DNA from: Bifidobacterium colobi
GTDB taxonomy: Bacteria > Actinomycetota > Actinomycetes > Actinomycetales > Bifidobacteriaceae
Reading direction: 5' to 3'
DNA length: 64,000 nt
Assembly: GCF_018555455.1 (NCBI RefSeq)
Contig: NZ_JAFEJU010000004.1
Coordinates: forward strand, 1-64,000
Part shown: positions 17,692-27,004 of the stretch, in pieces
Layout: each line of letters starts with the position of its first letter
Position numbering within the stretch: the first letter of the stretch is position 1
The notes under the pieces: model-generated
What the model saw: only the letters and a program-made list of their open reading frames with translations
Databases searched by the model: none
Told to the model about the DNA's origin: nothing
Program-made: the position numbers and the translations under genes

Positions 17692-19083
17692 ATGCCACGA
17701 ACCATGAACGTCACACGCATCGGTTGGATTGCCGCCGCAATCATTGGATTGGGAGCATTGATCGGTGCAGGTGCCGGCCTGTTGACTTTGCTGCTCTATG
17801 GCGTGGAGCATGTGATGCTCGGTTACATTGAGGGAGCGCAACTGCCGGGGCCTTTCGGTGTGCCAGCTGTACGACGTGGAATCTCCGTGACTCTTGGTCT
17901 CGGTATCGCCGGCGTTCTCTGGTATCTGTTGCGCAATAAGACCACTAAGGTTCCTTCAGTAAAGAAAGCCGTGGCCGGCGAACGGATGCCCGCTTGGCAG
18001 ACCATACTGCATGTGGTGCTGCAGATTTTCATTGTGGGTTCGGGTGCATCCATCGGCCGAGAAGTAGCGCCGCGCGAACTCGGTGCCATGCTGGCGCAAC
18101 GATTTTGCGACTTATTCCATATTGATGGTGCCGATGGCATCGATCGACGTATGGTGGTGGCCGTAGCGGCTGGCGCTGGTTTGGGCGGTGTCTATAACGC
18201 GCCGCTTGCCGGCATGTTCTTTGCCGTGGAGATTCTGTTGGTGGATGTAACGCTGGAAAAAGTGGCATTCGGCTTGGGCATGTCCGCTGTGGCGGCGTTC
18301 GTGGCGGCGGCAATCAAAGGTCATCACACGTTCTATGACATCACCGCCATGCAGCCGCAGTCCACACCGTCGCTGATGCTGTTCGCCCTGCTCTGTGGCG
18401 CGGCATGCGGTGTTGCCGGCGCACTGTTCCGCAAGGGATCCTCGTGGGCTGAAGCGCACAAGCCGGCAGGCAAGGCAATACTGTGGCAGATGCCACTCGC
18501 CGGTCTGATCACCGGACTAGTGGCGGCATTGGTCCCTCAGGTGATGGGTAACGGTCGTGCGGCGGCGCAACTTGGCTTCAGCACGTTTGTTCCGGATGCC
18601 GCCGGTAGTTCAGGAGCCGTACAATCGTCGGCTTCCGCAGCCGCGTCGCCATGGACGCTGCTCAACCCACTGCTGACTGCCATCGGCGTTTCCGGTTGGA
18701 ATCCAACGATGATGATGCTGGCGATATTGGCGCTCACGTTCGTGGCCAAAGCAATAGTAACGTTGATGACCATCCGTTCCGGAGCCTCCGGAGGCGTGCT
18801 GCAGCCCGGCATTGCACTCGGCTCCACATTGGGTGCGATGCTGGGATTGGGCTGGTTGCTCGCTTTCCCCGCTGATTCGGTGACCGCATGTGCGCTGATT
18901 GGCGCAGCTGCGTTGCTTGCAGCCTCGCAGCAGGCACCGTTGATGGCCATGTGTTTGGTTATGGAACTGACCGAGGCGCCCATCACGTTCTTCGTGCCGG
19001 TCGGTCTTGCGGTAGCCACCTCGGCACTGGTCTCGCAGTGGATGCTCAACGCATTGAAGGTGCGCCATGTCGCTCAACACTGA
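17692..19083 (+). CDS. CLC-family chloride/anion channel or antiporter
   Basis: A 463-aa polytopic membrane protein of the voltage-gated chloride channel (CLC) family, moving chloride or another anion, possibly with protons. The motif around the gating glutamate reads GSGASIGREVAPRELGA, so the Glu is present but the usual Gly-Pro after it is replaced by Val-Ala-Pro. The third selectivity segment reads SGASGGVLQPGIALGS, in place of the classical GxFxP. The start at 17692 follows GGAGGA. Its last 17 bases overlap the start of the next gene, so both form one unit. Ion selectivity and coupling cannot be deduced. Confidence 0.87.
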   Translation: MPRTMNVTRIGWIAAAIIGLGALIGAGAGLLTLLLYGVEHVMLGYIEGAQLPGPFGVPAVRRGISVTLGLGIAGVLWYLLRNKTTKVPSVKKAVAGERMPAWQTILHVVLQIFIVGSGASIGREVAPRELGAMLAQRFCDLFHIDGADGIDRRMVVAVAAGAGLGGVYNAPLAGMFFAVEILLVDVTLEKVAFGLGMSAVAAFVAAAIKGHHTFYDITAMQPQSTPSLMLFALLCGAACGVAGALFRKGSSWAEAHKPAGKAILWQMPLAGLITGLVAALVPQVMGNGRAAAQLGFSTFVPDAAGSSGAVQSSASAAASPWTLLNPLLTAIGVSGWNPTMMMLAILALTFVAKAIVTLMTIRSGASGGVLQPGIALGSTLGAMLGLGWLLAFPADSVTACALIGAAALLAASQQAPLMAMCLVMELTEAPITFFVPVGLAVATSALVSQWMLNALKVRHVAQH

Positions 19084-19447
19084 AGACCGCAAAGCGTTGG
19101 AAACACTGCAATCCGAGCCGTTGAACGAGCAGATTGCCTATTATCGCAAGCCCTTTATGGTGCTATGGGCAGCCATTCAGGAGGCATCCAGCGAGCTGAT
19201 CGAGGATTACGGGCTCAGCCAGGATATGGCTCAACTATGGGTGGCTGAACAAATGCGGCAGGTATCGGATTCCCTCGTCGATCGTCTTGCCGAAAAAGCG
19301 GTGGCGCATGGAGTAAGCAAATCGAACGTGGCGCGTGCCGCAGGGGCGAGTCCGGCGAATGCGGAACGACGATTCCCCAGGCTGAAAGGGGAGGGCGCGC
19401 ACAGCCGTCTGCTCATCGATGATGTGCTTGATGCCATGGAGGAGTGA
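19067..19447 (+). CDS. small helical protein with a putative helix-turn-helix
   Basis: A 126-aa hydrophilic protein that I do not recognise as a named family. The first half is helical. The segment KAVAHGVSKSNVARAAGASP looks like a helix-turn-helix (a VSKSNVARAAG turn and recognition helix), so DNA binding is possible. It starts within the CLC gene (17-base overlap) and is probably translated with it. The clpP1 promoter lies just after its stop, so regulation of the clp genes is conceivable but unsupported. Confidence 0.7.
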   Translation: MSLNTEDRKALETLQSEPLNEQIAYYRKPFMVLWAAIQEASSELIEDYGLSQDMAQLWVAEQMRQVSDSLVDRLAEKAVAHGVSKSNVARAAGASPANAERRFPRLKGEGAHSRLLIDDVLDAMEE

Positions 19448-19561
19448 CGGTAGTTCACGCCAACGCCTACGCTAGCCGCCAAAATGCAGGCGAAAAACCG
19501 TCTTCAGTCGCTTCAAGGCGGTAGTCTGAACAATGTTCGAGTTATTAGAAGGAGTTTCAAG

Positions 19562-20179
19562 GTGAGCAATACCTTTGCGACCTTGCCGGTAATGGCGGGC
19601 GAAGACGTCCCGGCCGGCCCCGTCGACCCGATTTTCAACCGTCTGTTGAAGGACCGCATCATTTGGATGGGCGAAGAGGTCAAGGATGATATGGCCAACC
19701 GCATCTGCGCCCAGCTGCTGATGCTGGCCGCCGAAGATCCCAAGAAGGATATCTGGCTGTACATCAACTCTCCGGGCGGTTCCATCACCGCCGGCATGGC
19801 CATCTACGACACCATGCAGCTCATCGAACCGGATGTGGCAACCGTGGGTCTCGGCATGTGCGCGTCCATGGGCCAGTTCCTGCTGAGCTCAGGCACCAAG
19901 GGCAAGCGTTATCTGACTTCGCATGCCCGTGTGCTGATGCACCAGCCGTCCGGCGGCATTGGCGGCACTGCAACCGATGTGCGCATCAACGCCGAACTCA
20001 TCATGGATATGAAGAAGACCATGAGCGAGCTGACCGCTGAGCAGACCGGCCACACCGTCGAGGAAATTTACCGCGACAACGAATACGATCACTGGTTCAC
20101 TGCACAGGAAGCCCTGGAATACGGCTTCGTGGACAAGCTCGTGACCACGCCGGACACTATTGGAAATCAGGGGGAGTGA
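19562..20179 (+). CDS. clpP1: ATP-dependent Clp protease proteolytic subunit ClpP1
   Basis: One of two ClpP paralogues that form the mixed tetradecamer of the actinobacterial Clp protease. The catalytic triad is Ser102 (GMCASMGQF), His127 (VLMHQPSGG) and Asp176 (NEYDHWFT). I used the GTG at 19562 preceded by AGAAGGAG; the in-frame extension to 19484 covers the probable promoter. The gene lies 5 bases from clpP2 and clpX follows, so protease and unfoldase are encoded together. 205 aa. Confidence 0.95.
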   Translation: MSNTFATLPVMAGEDVPAGPVDPIFNRLLKDRIIWMGEEVKDDMANRICAQLLMLAAEDPKKDIWLYINSPGGSITAGMAIYDTMQLIEPDVATVGLGMCASMGQFLLSSGTKGKRYLTSHARVLMHQPSGGIGGTATDVRINAELIMDMKKTMSELTAEQTGHTVEEIYRDNEYDHWFTAQEALEYGFVDKLVTTPDTIGNQGE

Positions 20180-20184
20180 CACTG

Positions 20185-20889
20185 ATGGCAAGTGAAGAAG
20201 CAAAGTTCGCAGCCCGCGCCGACCGTCTGGCCGGCCGTCAGGGCGTAGCCGGTTTCATGCCTGCCGCCGCTCGTGCCCAGGCTGCCCAGATGCCGACGAA
20301 CCGTTACATCATGCCGCAGTTCGTGGAAAAGACCCCGTACGGCATGAAAACCCAGGATGCGTACTCCCGTCTGTTCGAGGATCGTATCATCTTCCTCGGT
20401 GTGCAGGTGGATGACGCCTCCGCCGATGACGTGATGGCACAGCTGCTGGTTCTGGAATCCCAGGATCCGAACCGCGACGTGATGATGTACATCAACTCTC
20501 CCGGTGGTTCCATGACGGCCATGACCGCCATCTACGACACCATGCAGTACATCAAGCCCGACGTGCAGACCGTCTGCCTCGGTCAGGCTGCCTCCGCGGC
20601 GGCCATTCTGCTGGCCTCCGGCACTAAGGGCAAGCGCCTGATGCTGCCGAACGCCCGCGTGCTCATCCACCAGCCGGCCATCGATCAGGGTTTCGGCAAG
20701 GCCACGGAAATTGAAATCCAGGCCAAGGAGATGCTGCGTATGCGCGAATGGCTGGAGAACACGCTGTCCAAGCACACTGGCCAGGATGTGGAGAAGATTC
20801 GCCGCGACATTGAGGTGGACACCTTCCTCACCGCGCCTGAGGCCAAGGAATACGGCATCGTGGACGAAGTGCTGGAGCATCGTCAGTAA
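20185..20889 (+). CDS. clpP2: ATP-dependent Clp protease proteolytic subunit ClpP2
   Basis: The second ClpP subunit (234 aa) has an N-terminal extension rich in Ala/Arg that may be a propeptide. The triad is Ser137 (GQAASAAAILL), His162 (VLIHQPAID) and Asp212 (EVDTFLTAPEA). A GTG at 20176 and an ATG at 20185 are both possible starts; GGGGGAG at 20170 is better spaced for the ATG. It is co-transcribed with clpP1. In other Actinobacteria ClpP1 and ClpP2 are both needed for activity. Confidence 0.95.
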   Translation: MASEEAKFAARADRLAGRQGVAGFMPAAARAQAAQMPTNRYIMPQFVEKTPYGMKTQDAYSRLFEDRIIFLGVQVDDASADDVMAQLLVLESQDPNRDVMMYINSPGGSMTAMTAIYDTMQYIKPDVQTVCLGQAASAAAILLASGTKGKRLMLPNARVLIHQPAIDQGFGKATEIEIQAKEMLRMREWLENTLSKHTGQDVEKIRRDIEVDTFLTAPEAKEYGIVDEVLEHRQ

Positions 20890-20933
20890 TCCCGTTCAAT
20901 ATGAATAACGGATTACTGTAAACATGTCGGTTT

Positions 20934-20959
20934 GGCTCCCCTCTGAAGAGAGGGGAGCC
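20934..20959 (+). terminator. hairpin after clpP2
   Basis: A perfect 11-bp GC-rich stem (20934-20944 with 20949-20959) with a 4-base loop. It has no T-run, so it may act as a partial terminator or processing site before clpX. Confidence 0.6.
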
Positions 20960-20999
20960 CTCCGTATATTGGTGACATGGTGACAGGCAAAGGAGCAGT

Positions 21000-22373
21000 A
21001 TGGGACGTGTGGTGAGCTACAACGACGATATTCCACGATGCACGTTCTGTGGCAAAACCGAACGTCAGGTCAAGAAACTGGTCGCCGGTCCGAATGCCTC
21101 CATCTGCGACGAATGCATCGCCCTGTGTGTGGACATCATCTCCGAGGAGCGGGTCAAAGACGCCGAAGTCAATGCGCTGAGTTTACCGAAGCCGGCCCAG
21201 ATTTTCGAATACCTGAACCGGTATGTTATCGGTCAGGATGAAGCGAAACGCACGCTCTCGGTAGCCGTGTACAACCATTACAAGCGCGTCAACATGGAGC
21301 TCAATGAATCGGCGCAACAGTTGGATCATGGTTCCATTGATGATTCGAACTCGGCTGATCGTCGCTCTAGTGCACGTCGGCACAGTGCCGGTTCCGGCGA
21401 GGATTCGCTCGACACTGTAGAAGTCGCCAAATCCAATATCCTGCTGCTCGGCCCCACCGGTGTAGGCAAAACCTATCTCGTACAATCATTGGCACGTGTA
21501 ATGAACGTGCCGTTCGTCATCACCGATGCCACAACGCTTACCGAGGCAGGGTACGTCGGCGATGATGTGGAAACCATACTGCAGCGTCTGTTGCAGGCGG
21601 CGGATGGTGATGTCAGCCGTGCCCAGCATGGCATCATCTATATCGACGAAATCGATAAAATCGCCCGCAAATCCGGAGAGAACACCTCCATCACCCGCGA
21701 TGTCTCCGGCGAAGGCGTACAACAAGCGTTACTGAAGATCCTGGAAGGCACCATCGCTTCCGTACCATTGGAAGGCTCACGCAAACATAAAGAGCAGGAG
21801 ACCGTGCAGATGGATACGCGCGGCATCCTGTTCATCTGCGGTGGCGCCTTCGTGGGACTCACTGACATTGTGCGCAAACGTCTGGGGCGCAGAGAAACCG
21901 GATTCGGCACCAATTGGCACAATGCTGAACTGGACGATGCCGAACTGCTGAACCATGTGAACGCCGATGATCTGGCGGAATTTGGATTGCTGCCGGAATT
22001 CATTGGTCGCTTGCCGGTGACCAGTGTACTCAGGGAACTGAATGTAGACGATCTGGTTGCGATACTTACCGAGCCAGCGAACGCGCTGGTGAAGCAATAC
22101 CGCAAACTGTTTGCCGTGGACGGTGTGGATTTGCAGTTCACCGATCAGGCGATACGCGCGATTGCCGAAACCGCCATAGGACAGGGGATAGGCGCTCGCG
22201 GACTGCGCTCAATCATCGAACGCACGCTGGAAGAGACGATGTTCCAGATCCCCAGCCTTGAGGATGTGCATCAGGTGATCGTAGACAAGGCAAGCGTACT
22301 TGGGCACAGCAGTCCGAAAATGCTGCGTAAAGCGGTGCAGATGGATCGTGATTATCAGCGTCGCGAAGCGTAG
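21000..22373 (+). CDS. clpX: ATP-dependent Clp protease ATP-binding subunit ClpX
   Basis: ClpX unfolds substrates and feeds them into ClpP. The N-terminal zinc-binding domain shows [14 protein letters not shown] then CDEC (residues about 12-42). A single AAA+ module follows with Walker A GPTGVGKT (from Gly151) and Walker [11 protein letters not shown]. The C-terminal domain carries the sensor-2 region [10 protein letters not shown]. At 457 aa it is slightly longer than most because of a Ser/Asp-rich insert at about residues 105-140. AAAGGAG precedes the ATG. Confidence 0.96.
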   Translation: MGRVVSYNDDIPRCTFCGKTERQVKKLVAGPNASICDECIALCVDIISEERVKDAEVNALSLPKPAQIFEYLNRYVIGQDEAKRTLSVAVYNHYKRVNMELNESAQQLDHGSIDDSNSADRRSSARRHSAGSGEDSLDTVEVAKSNILLLGPTGVGKTYLVQSLARVMNVPFVITDATTLTEAGYVGDDVETILQRLLQAADGDVSRAQHGIIYIDEIDKIARKSGENTSITRDVSGEGVQQALLKILEGTIASVPLEGSRKHKEQETVQMDTRGILFICGGAFVGLTDIVRKRLGRRETGFGTNWHNAELDDAELLNHVNADDLAEFGLLPEFIGRLPVTSVLRELNVDDLVAILTEPANALVKQYRKLFAVDGVDLQFTDQAIRAIAETAIGQGIGARGLRSIIERTLEETMFQIPSLEDVHQVIVDKASVLGHSSPKMLRKAVQMDRDYQRREA

Positions 22374-22526
22374 TGGCGGTGGTGCAGTAGCAGAGATTCA
22401 TGCTTGAGATCCTTGGTATTCCGCGGTTTTTGCATGACTGGCGCAATGCGACACGCCGAGCCTACTGCCGAGTTGCGAAGCTCATAAGAGTGTGTATTAT
22501 AAATCGAGTTGTCTGAACGACAACAT

Positions 22527-22600
22527 GCGCCAGTAGCCCAGCGGATTAGAGCAGCTGACTACGGATCAGCAGGTCGCAGGTTCGAATCCTGTCTGGCGCA
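22527..22600 (+). tRNA. tRNA-Arg (anticodon ACG), copy 1
   Basis: The 74-nt cloverleaf has a 7-bp acceptor stem (GCGCCAG/CTGGCGC), an anticodon stem GCTGA/TCAGC around the loop CTACGGA (anticodon ACG, read as ICG for CGN arginine codons) and a T-arm GCAGGTTCGAATCCTGT. The 3' CCA is not encoded. An identical copy lies 29 bases downstream. Confidence 0.96.
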
Positions 22601-22629
22601 CTCCCGAACCACGGGGACAACAGTGGTAT

Positions 22630-22703
22630 GCGCCAGTAGCCCAGCGGATTAGAGCAGCTGACTACGGATCAGCAGGTCGCAGGTTCGAATCCTGTCTGGC
22701 GCA
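22630..22703 (+). tRNA. tRNA-Arg (anticodon ACG), copy 2
   Basis: This gene is identical in all 74 bases to the upstream copy, with the same anticodon ACG and no encoded CCA. A terminator follows, so the pair is likely one transcript. Confidence 0.96.
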
Positions 22704-22707
22704 CGAT

Positions 22708-22740
22708 AAAGCCTCGAAAGCGAAATGCTTCCGAGGCTTT
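22708..22740 (+). terminator. terminator of the tRNA-Arg pair
   Basis: A 9-bp stem (22708-22716 with 22732-22740) ending in CTTTT. Confidence 0.75.
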
Positions 22741-22806
22741 TCCAATTTCATGCGCTAGACTGACCCATCGGCAGTCAACTGTGGTAAAGAATGAAAGGGG
22801 CAGGCA

Positions 22807-24015
22807 GTGACGCAGCAGTCTCAATACGATTTCGACACCGTTCTTGAACGGCATGATTCCACTTCGATCAAATGGCACATGATTGAAGAGGCAATGGGAC
22901 CGGATTCCAAAGACGTCATCCCGCTGTCGGTTGCGGATATGGAGTTCAAACCGGCTCCGGAAATCGTCGATGCGCTGGTCAACGCCGCCTCCCACGATGT
23001 GTTCGGCTATGATTACGCCACCGATGATTATTATGATGCGTTCATCGGCTGGATGAAGCGCCGTCACCATTGCATCGTTGACCGCGACTGGGTGAGTCTC
23101 TCCGACGGCGTGATGCCCGCCATCAACACCGCATTACGCGCCGTGACGCATCCGGGCGACAAGGTCATTATTCAACGCCCGGTCTATTACCCGTTCACGT
23201 TCGCCGCGGAACGCAATGGACTGACCATTCTCGACAACGAACTGGTGCTGGACGAAGCCGCAGGCCACTACAGCATCGATTTCGACGATCTTGAGGCCAA
23301 GGCAGCCGACCCGCGTTGCACCGCCATGATTCTATGCAATCCTCATAACCCGGTCGGCCGCGTGTGGACCGCCGAGGAACTGACCCGCATTGGTGACATT
23401 TGCCTGAAGCACGGCGTGTATGTGCTGTGTGATGAGATTCATGCGGACTTCGCGCATCCGGGCCACGAGGTAACCCTGTTCGGCAATCTGGGCAGCAAGT
23501 ATGCGGATATCCTCTTCGAATTCACCGCACCGACCAAAACCTTCAATCTGGCTGGACTGCTGTGCTCCAACGCCATCATCCGCAATGCCGATTTGAAGCG
23601 GCGCTTCGACGTGGCTGCCGAGAACATTGGCGGATTGACCGTCAGCCATTTCGGCATGGTAGCCTGCCAAGCCGCATACAATCATGCCGAAGCCTGGCTG
23701 GATGAGCTGCTGACAGTGCTCGAACGCAACGTTGCTTTGGTACGAGAATTCGCCGCCCGCGTGGACGGCATTCGACTGATCGAGCCGGAAGGCACGTATC
23801 TGGCATGGCTCGATTGCCGTGGACTCGGATTCGCGTCCGTGGACGCACAACGTGAGTTCCTGCGCACCAAAGCGCGCGTCTGGTTCGATGAAGGCTCCCT
23901 GTTCGGCCATTCCGGCGACTTCTTCGAACGTATCAATCTGGCGTGCCCGACCGCGCTACTGCAGCGTGTGCTCAACAACATCGAACAGGCATTGGCGGCG
24001 CGTCAGCACAACTGA
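22807..24015 (+). CDS. PatB/MalY-type cystathionine beta-lyase (PLP aminotransferase fold)
   Basis: A 402-aa fold-type I PLP enzyme of the MalY/PatB class, which cleaves C-S bonds of cystathionine or cysteine to give homocysteine or H2S. The Schiff-base lysine is Lys244 in FTAPTKTFNLAGL. Other conserved parts are CNPHNPVGRVW and VLCDEIHADF. It starts at GTG 22807 after AAAGGGG. A TAGACT hexamer at about 22757 could be its -10 box. It stands alone, flanked by terminators, and fits the sulfur amino acid theme (metNI, metQ, metY) of the window. Confidence 0.9.
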   Translation: MTQQSQYDFDTVLERHDSTSIKWHMIEEAMGPDSKDVIPLSVADMEFKPAPEIVDALVNAASHDVFGYDYATDDYYDAFIGWMKRRHHCIVDRDWVSLSDGVMPAINTALRAVTHPGDKVIIQRPVYYPFTFAAERNGLTILDNELVLDEAAGHYSIDFDDLEAKAADPRCTAMILCNPHNPVGRVWTAEELTRIGDICLKHGVYVLCDEIHADFAHPGHEVTLFGNLGSKYADILFEFTAPTKTFNLAGLLCSNAIIRNADLKRRFDVAAENIGGLTVSHFGMVACQAAYNHAEAWLDELLTVLERNVALVREFAARVDGIRLIEPEGTYLAWLDCRGLGFASVDAQREFLRTKARVWFDEGSLFGHSGDFFERINLACPTALLQRVLNNIEQALAARQHN

Positions 24016-24037
24016 TCAGCGCACCTGTTCACGGCCT

Positions 24038-24066
24038 AAGCCCGGGGCGGAATCGTTCCCGGGCTT
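24038..24066 (+). terminator. terminator after the PatB-type gene
   Basis: A perfect 9-bp stem AAGCCCGGG/CCCGGGCTT (24038-24046 with 24058-24066) followed by T. Confidence 0.8.
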
Positions 24067-24127
24067 TATCGTAATATGAGTAGTCGGTTTCGGCCGTACG
24101 GGATCGGCCGCTAGACGAGGAGTGATG

Positions 24128-25432
24128 ATGGCTGGAACAACGGCGAAACGAAGTGCCTGGACCGTAATCAAACGGATTGCCGCGTCCGATCGCATTTCTG
24201 GCCTCATCATGCTGAGCTTTGCACTGATTGGTCTGGTATGTGCCAACCTGCCATGGACATATCATCTGTTTGAAACCATCGCGGAGACGCATATCGGCAT
24301 CCCACATACCAATATCAACCTGCCTATCGGGCATTGGGCACAGGATGGATTGCTCACCATCTTCTTCCTGACCGTCGGCCTCGAGCTGAAGCAGGAGCTC
24401 ACCACGGGCTCCCTTTCGAACCCCAAAGCAGCCGCCGTGCCGATGCTATGCGCGGTGGGCGGCATGCTGGCGCCACCGGTATTGTTCCTGCTGACCATCG
24501 CCGTGTTCTCCCAATATGGTCCCGGTGATACCGGCAGCCTGATTCTCACCACCACCGGCAGCAGCATCCCATTCGGCGAGATGGCCCACGGCTGGGCAGT
24601 GCCAACCGCCACTGATATCGCGTTCTCGCTGGCTGTGCTTGCCTTGTTCGCCAAGGCTCTGCCCGGTTCCATTCGCGCGTTTCTGATGACGCTCGCCACC
24701 GTGGATGATCTGCTGGCGATTATTCTCATCGCCGTGTTCTTCTCCTCGGTGAACGCATGGTACTGGTTCGTGGGTATCGCCGTGTGCGCGGTGATCTGGT
24801 CGATGCTCGTGCGTATGCGGCGTGTGCCGTGGATCGCCGTAGCCGTGGTGGGCATTCTCGCCTGGGTGATGATGTTCGAGGCCGGGGTGCATCCCACGCT
24901 CGCCGGTGTGGTAGTGGGTCTGTCCACGCCATCTCGCGAAGTGTTCGGCGAAACCACGCCGCGCGCCGCACGATACGCCGAAAAACTGCAGCCGTTCTCC
25001 GCGCTGCTGGCACTGCCGATTTTCGCATTGTTTGCCACCGGCGTGCATTTCGAGGAGTTGAGCCCCGCATTGATGCTTTCGCCTCTGGTTATCGCATTGG
25101 TAGTCGCACTCGCCGTCGGCAAGCCACTGGGCATTATCACGACCGCCTGGTTGGCCACTCATGTAGGCGGATTGCGCATGGCCAAAGGATTACGCGTACG
25201 GGATATGATTCCCACAGCCTGTGCATGCGGCATCGGTTTTACGGTTTCGTTCCTGATCGCGTCGTTGGCGTACAGCAATCCTGAACTGTCCGCAGAAGCA
25301 CGATTTGGCGTACTGGTCGGTTCGTTGGTCTCCGCCGTGATTTCCGGCGTACTATTGAGCCGCCAGTCCAAACGGATTGCACAGGCTTCGGCACAGCAAG
25401 AAAATGTGGCACTTGAAGGAGGCAACGCATGA
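24128..25432 (+). CDS. nhaA: NhaA-type Na+/H+ antiporter
   Basis: NhaA exports sodium in exchange for protons and helps control pH and salt. The protein has about 12 transmembrane helices over 434 aa. The signature helix IV segment is TDIAFSLAVLALF, and the ion-binding aspartate pair is in VDDLLAIILIAVFF. Three adjacent start codons (GTG 24122, ATG 24125, ATG 24128) follow a GAGGAG; the last has the best spacing. The stop overlaps the next start (ATGA), so it is coupled to the LOG-family gene. Confidence 0.92.
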   Translation: MAGTTAKRSAWTVIKRIAASDRISGLIMLSFALIGLVCANLPWTYHLFETIAETHIGIPHTNINLPIGHWAQDGLLTIFFLTVGLELKQELTTGSLSNPKAAAVPMLCAVGGMLAPPVLFLLTIAVFSQYGPGDTGSLILTTTGSSIPFGEMAHGWAVPTATDIAFSLAVLALFAKALPGSIRAFLMTLATVDDLLAIILIAVFFSSVNAWYWFVGIAVCAVIWSMLVRMRRVPWIAVAVVGILAWVMMFEAGVHPTLAGVVVGLSTPSREVFGETTPRAARYAEKLQPFSALLALPIFALFATGVHFEELSPALMLSPLVIALVVALAVGKPLGIITTAWLATHVGGLRMAKGLRVRDMIPTACACGIGFTVSFLIASLAYSNPELSAEARFGVLVGSLVSAVISGVLLSRQSKRIAQASAQQENVALEGGNA

Positions 25433-26199
25433 CTCAGGATCAGCAGAATACGGTATCCGATGACGATTTCTCGCCGTTAGGGGACACCTATCATCGTGGG
25501 CCGGTGATTCTCCGCGGCCAGATGATTCCCACCGACAACACCACGGCTAATCTGCTGAAGCCTGATCAGGCCACCGACTGGTTGCATATGGATCCGTGGC
25601 GTGTTCTGCGCATCCAATCGGAGTTCGTGGATGGTTTTGGCGCATTGGCAGAGCTTGGTCCCGCCGTTTCGATTTTCGGCTCGGCCCGCACACCGCGCAC
25701 AGAACCGGCGTATAAGGCGGCGCGACGCATGGGCAGCCTGATCGCCAAAAAGAACATCGCGGTGATTACCGGCGGCGGTCCGGGCATTATGGAGGCGGCG
25801 AACAGGGGAGCGGCGCTTGCCGGCGGCAAATCGGTGGGCCTGGGCATCGAACTGCCGCACGAGCAGGGGCTAAACCAGTGGGTGAACCTTGGCATGAGCT
25901 TCCGGTACTTCTTCGTCAGGAAGACGATGTTCGTGAAGTACAGCTCGGGTGTGATTGTCTGCCCGGGCGGCTTCGGCACCTTGGATGAGATGTTTGAATT
26001 ATTGACGTTGGTGCAGACGCACAAGGTGGCGGACATGCCGGTCGTATTGTACGACAAAGCCTATTGGCAGGGACTGTTCGACTGGCTGGACGGGCCGGTG
26101 AAGGACCATGGCATGATCTCCTCCATCGACCCGCATCTGGTCACCGTCACGGACGACCCGGATGAGGCCGTTGATATTGCCACCAGTGCAATCCGCTGA
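25429..26199 (+). CDS. LOG family protein (TIGR00730 Rossmann fold)
   Basis: A 256-aa cytoplasmic protein of the LOG/lysine-decarboxylase-like family. Members with GGGPGIMEAANRG and the PGGFGTLDE motif, both present here, are cytokinin riboside 5'-monophosphate phosphoribohydrolases or nucleotide 5'-monophosphate nucleosidases. A Walker-like IFGSART lies in the N-terminal part after an extra 70-residue N-terminal region. Translation is coupled to nhaA by an ATGA overlap. A purine-nucleotide cleaving role is likely; the physiological substrate in bifidobacteria is unknown. Confidence 0.85.
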   Translation: MTQDQQNTVSDDDFSPLGDTYHRGPVILRGQMIPTDNTTANLLKPDQATDWLHMDPWRVLRIQSEFVDGFGALAELGPAVSIFGSARTPRTEPAYKAARRMGSLIAKKNIAVITGGGPGIMEAANRGAALAGGKSVGLGIELPHEQGLNQWVNLGMSFRYFFVRKTMFVKYSSGVIVCPGGFGTLDEMFELLTLVQTHKVADMPVVLYDKAYWQGLFDWLDGPVKDHGMISSIDPHLVTVTDDPDEAVDIATSAIR

Positions 26200-26226
26200 C
26201 AGTGAGTAGTTGCCTACGTGAGTTGC

Positions 26227-26892
26227 TTACTTCTTGACGGCAATCAGCAAACCGGTGCCGTCGGGAGTCAGCGTGGACTCGAATGTCTCGTCATCCTCAA
26301 CCATGGTGATGAGTTCGCGCATGGCGGTGGCCTTGGTGCTGCGATCGGCGGCATCGAGCACACCGCCATGGTCGGAGCCAAGAGCCAGGACATCAGTGAA
26401 AACAATCACGCCATGGGTGCGCAGCAATCGTGCGGCCTGAGCGAAGGTGGATGCATAGTTGTCAGCATCACCGGCCACCACAATCATGTCGTAATCATTG
26501 GCGTTCAATCGCGGCAGGAAGACGCGCGCCGGCGCATTCACCGCCCTGAGTGACGTGTCGGTCACATCCTGCAATTCGGCGAACACCTTGCGAATCATCG
26601 CAATACCTTGGGCGGTGGAATCCACGGCCGTCAACTGGCCGCCACCGTTCAGCGCATGCACAAGCTGAACACTCTCCACGAGTGAACCGGTTCCGATAAC
26701 GATCACGGAAGAGGCGTCGATCATATGCGCCAGCATGGTGAGCAGTTGCGCCTGCGCCGCAGAACCCTGAGGCAAACCGGCCTGCTCGGCGTTATCGCGG
26801 GTCGCGGCAACCGATGGGATCTCACGTTCGAGGGCATGCTCCTCGGTGTACTCCCAAGCTTTGGCGAGATTCGTGTACTGCGTCTTATCCAT
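26227..26892 (-). CDS. O-methyltransferase family 3 (SAM-dependent) protein
   Basis: A 221-aa protein resembling the class I SAM O-methyltransferases (catechol/caffeoyl-CoA type). The SAM-binding strand reads VIVIGTGSLVESVQL, followed by LTAVDST and an acidic YDMIVVAGDADNY. The usual GxxxG and metal-ligand positions are weakly conserved, so the substrate is uncertain. The segment VAATRDNAEQAGLPQGSAAQAQLLTML is typical of actinobacterial members that sit near sigE in mycobacteria. It lies downstream of sdhB on the same strand, with about 110 bases between. Confidence 0.78.
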   Translation of the reverse strand: MDKTQYTNLAKAWEYTEEHALEREIPSVAATRDNAEQAGLPQGSAAQAQLLTMLAHMIDASSVIVIGTGSLVESVQLVHALNGGGQLTAVDSTAQGIAMIRKVFAELQDVTDTSLRAVNAPARVFLPRLNANDYDMIVVAGDADNYASTFAQAARLLRTHGVIVFTDVLALGSDHGGVLDAADRSTKATAMRELITMVEDDETFESTLTPDGTGLLIAVKK

Positions 26893-27004
26893 AATCTTGT
26901 CTCCTCCACATACCTCTGTGGCTCATCCGTTGAGCATTGCCGATGGGGCTACGGTGTTGGGCGCCACGCGACTGTATTCATTGTATCGGCATCACGATGA
27001 TTGG

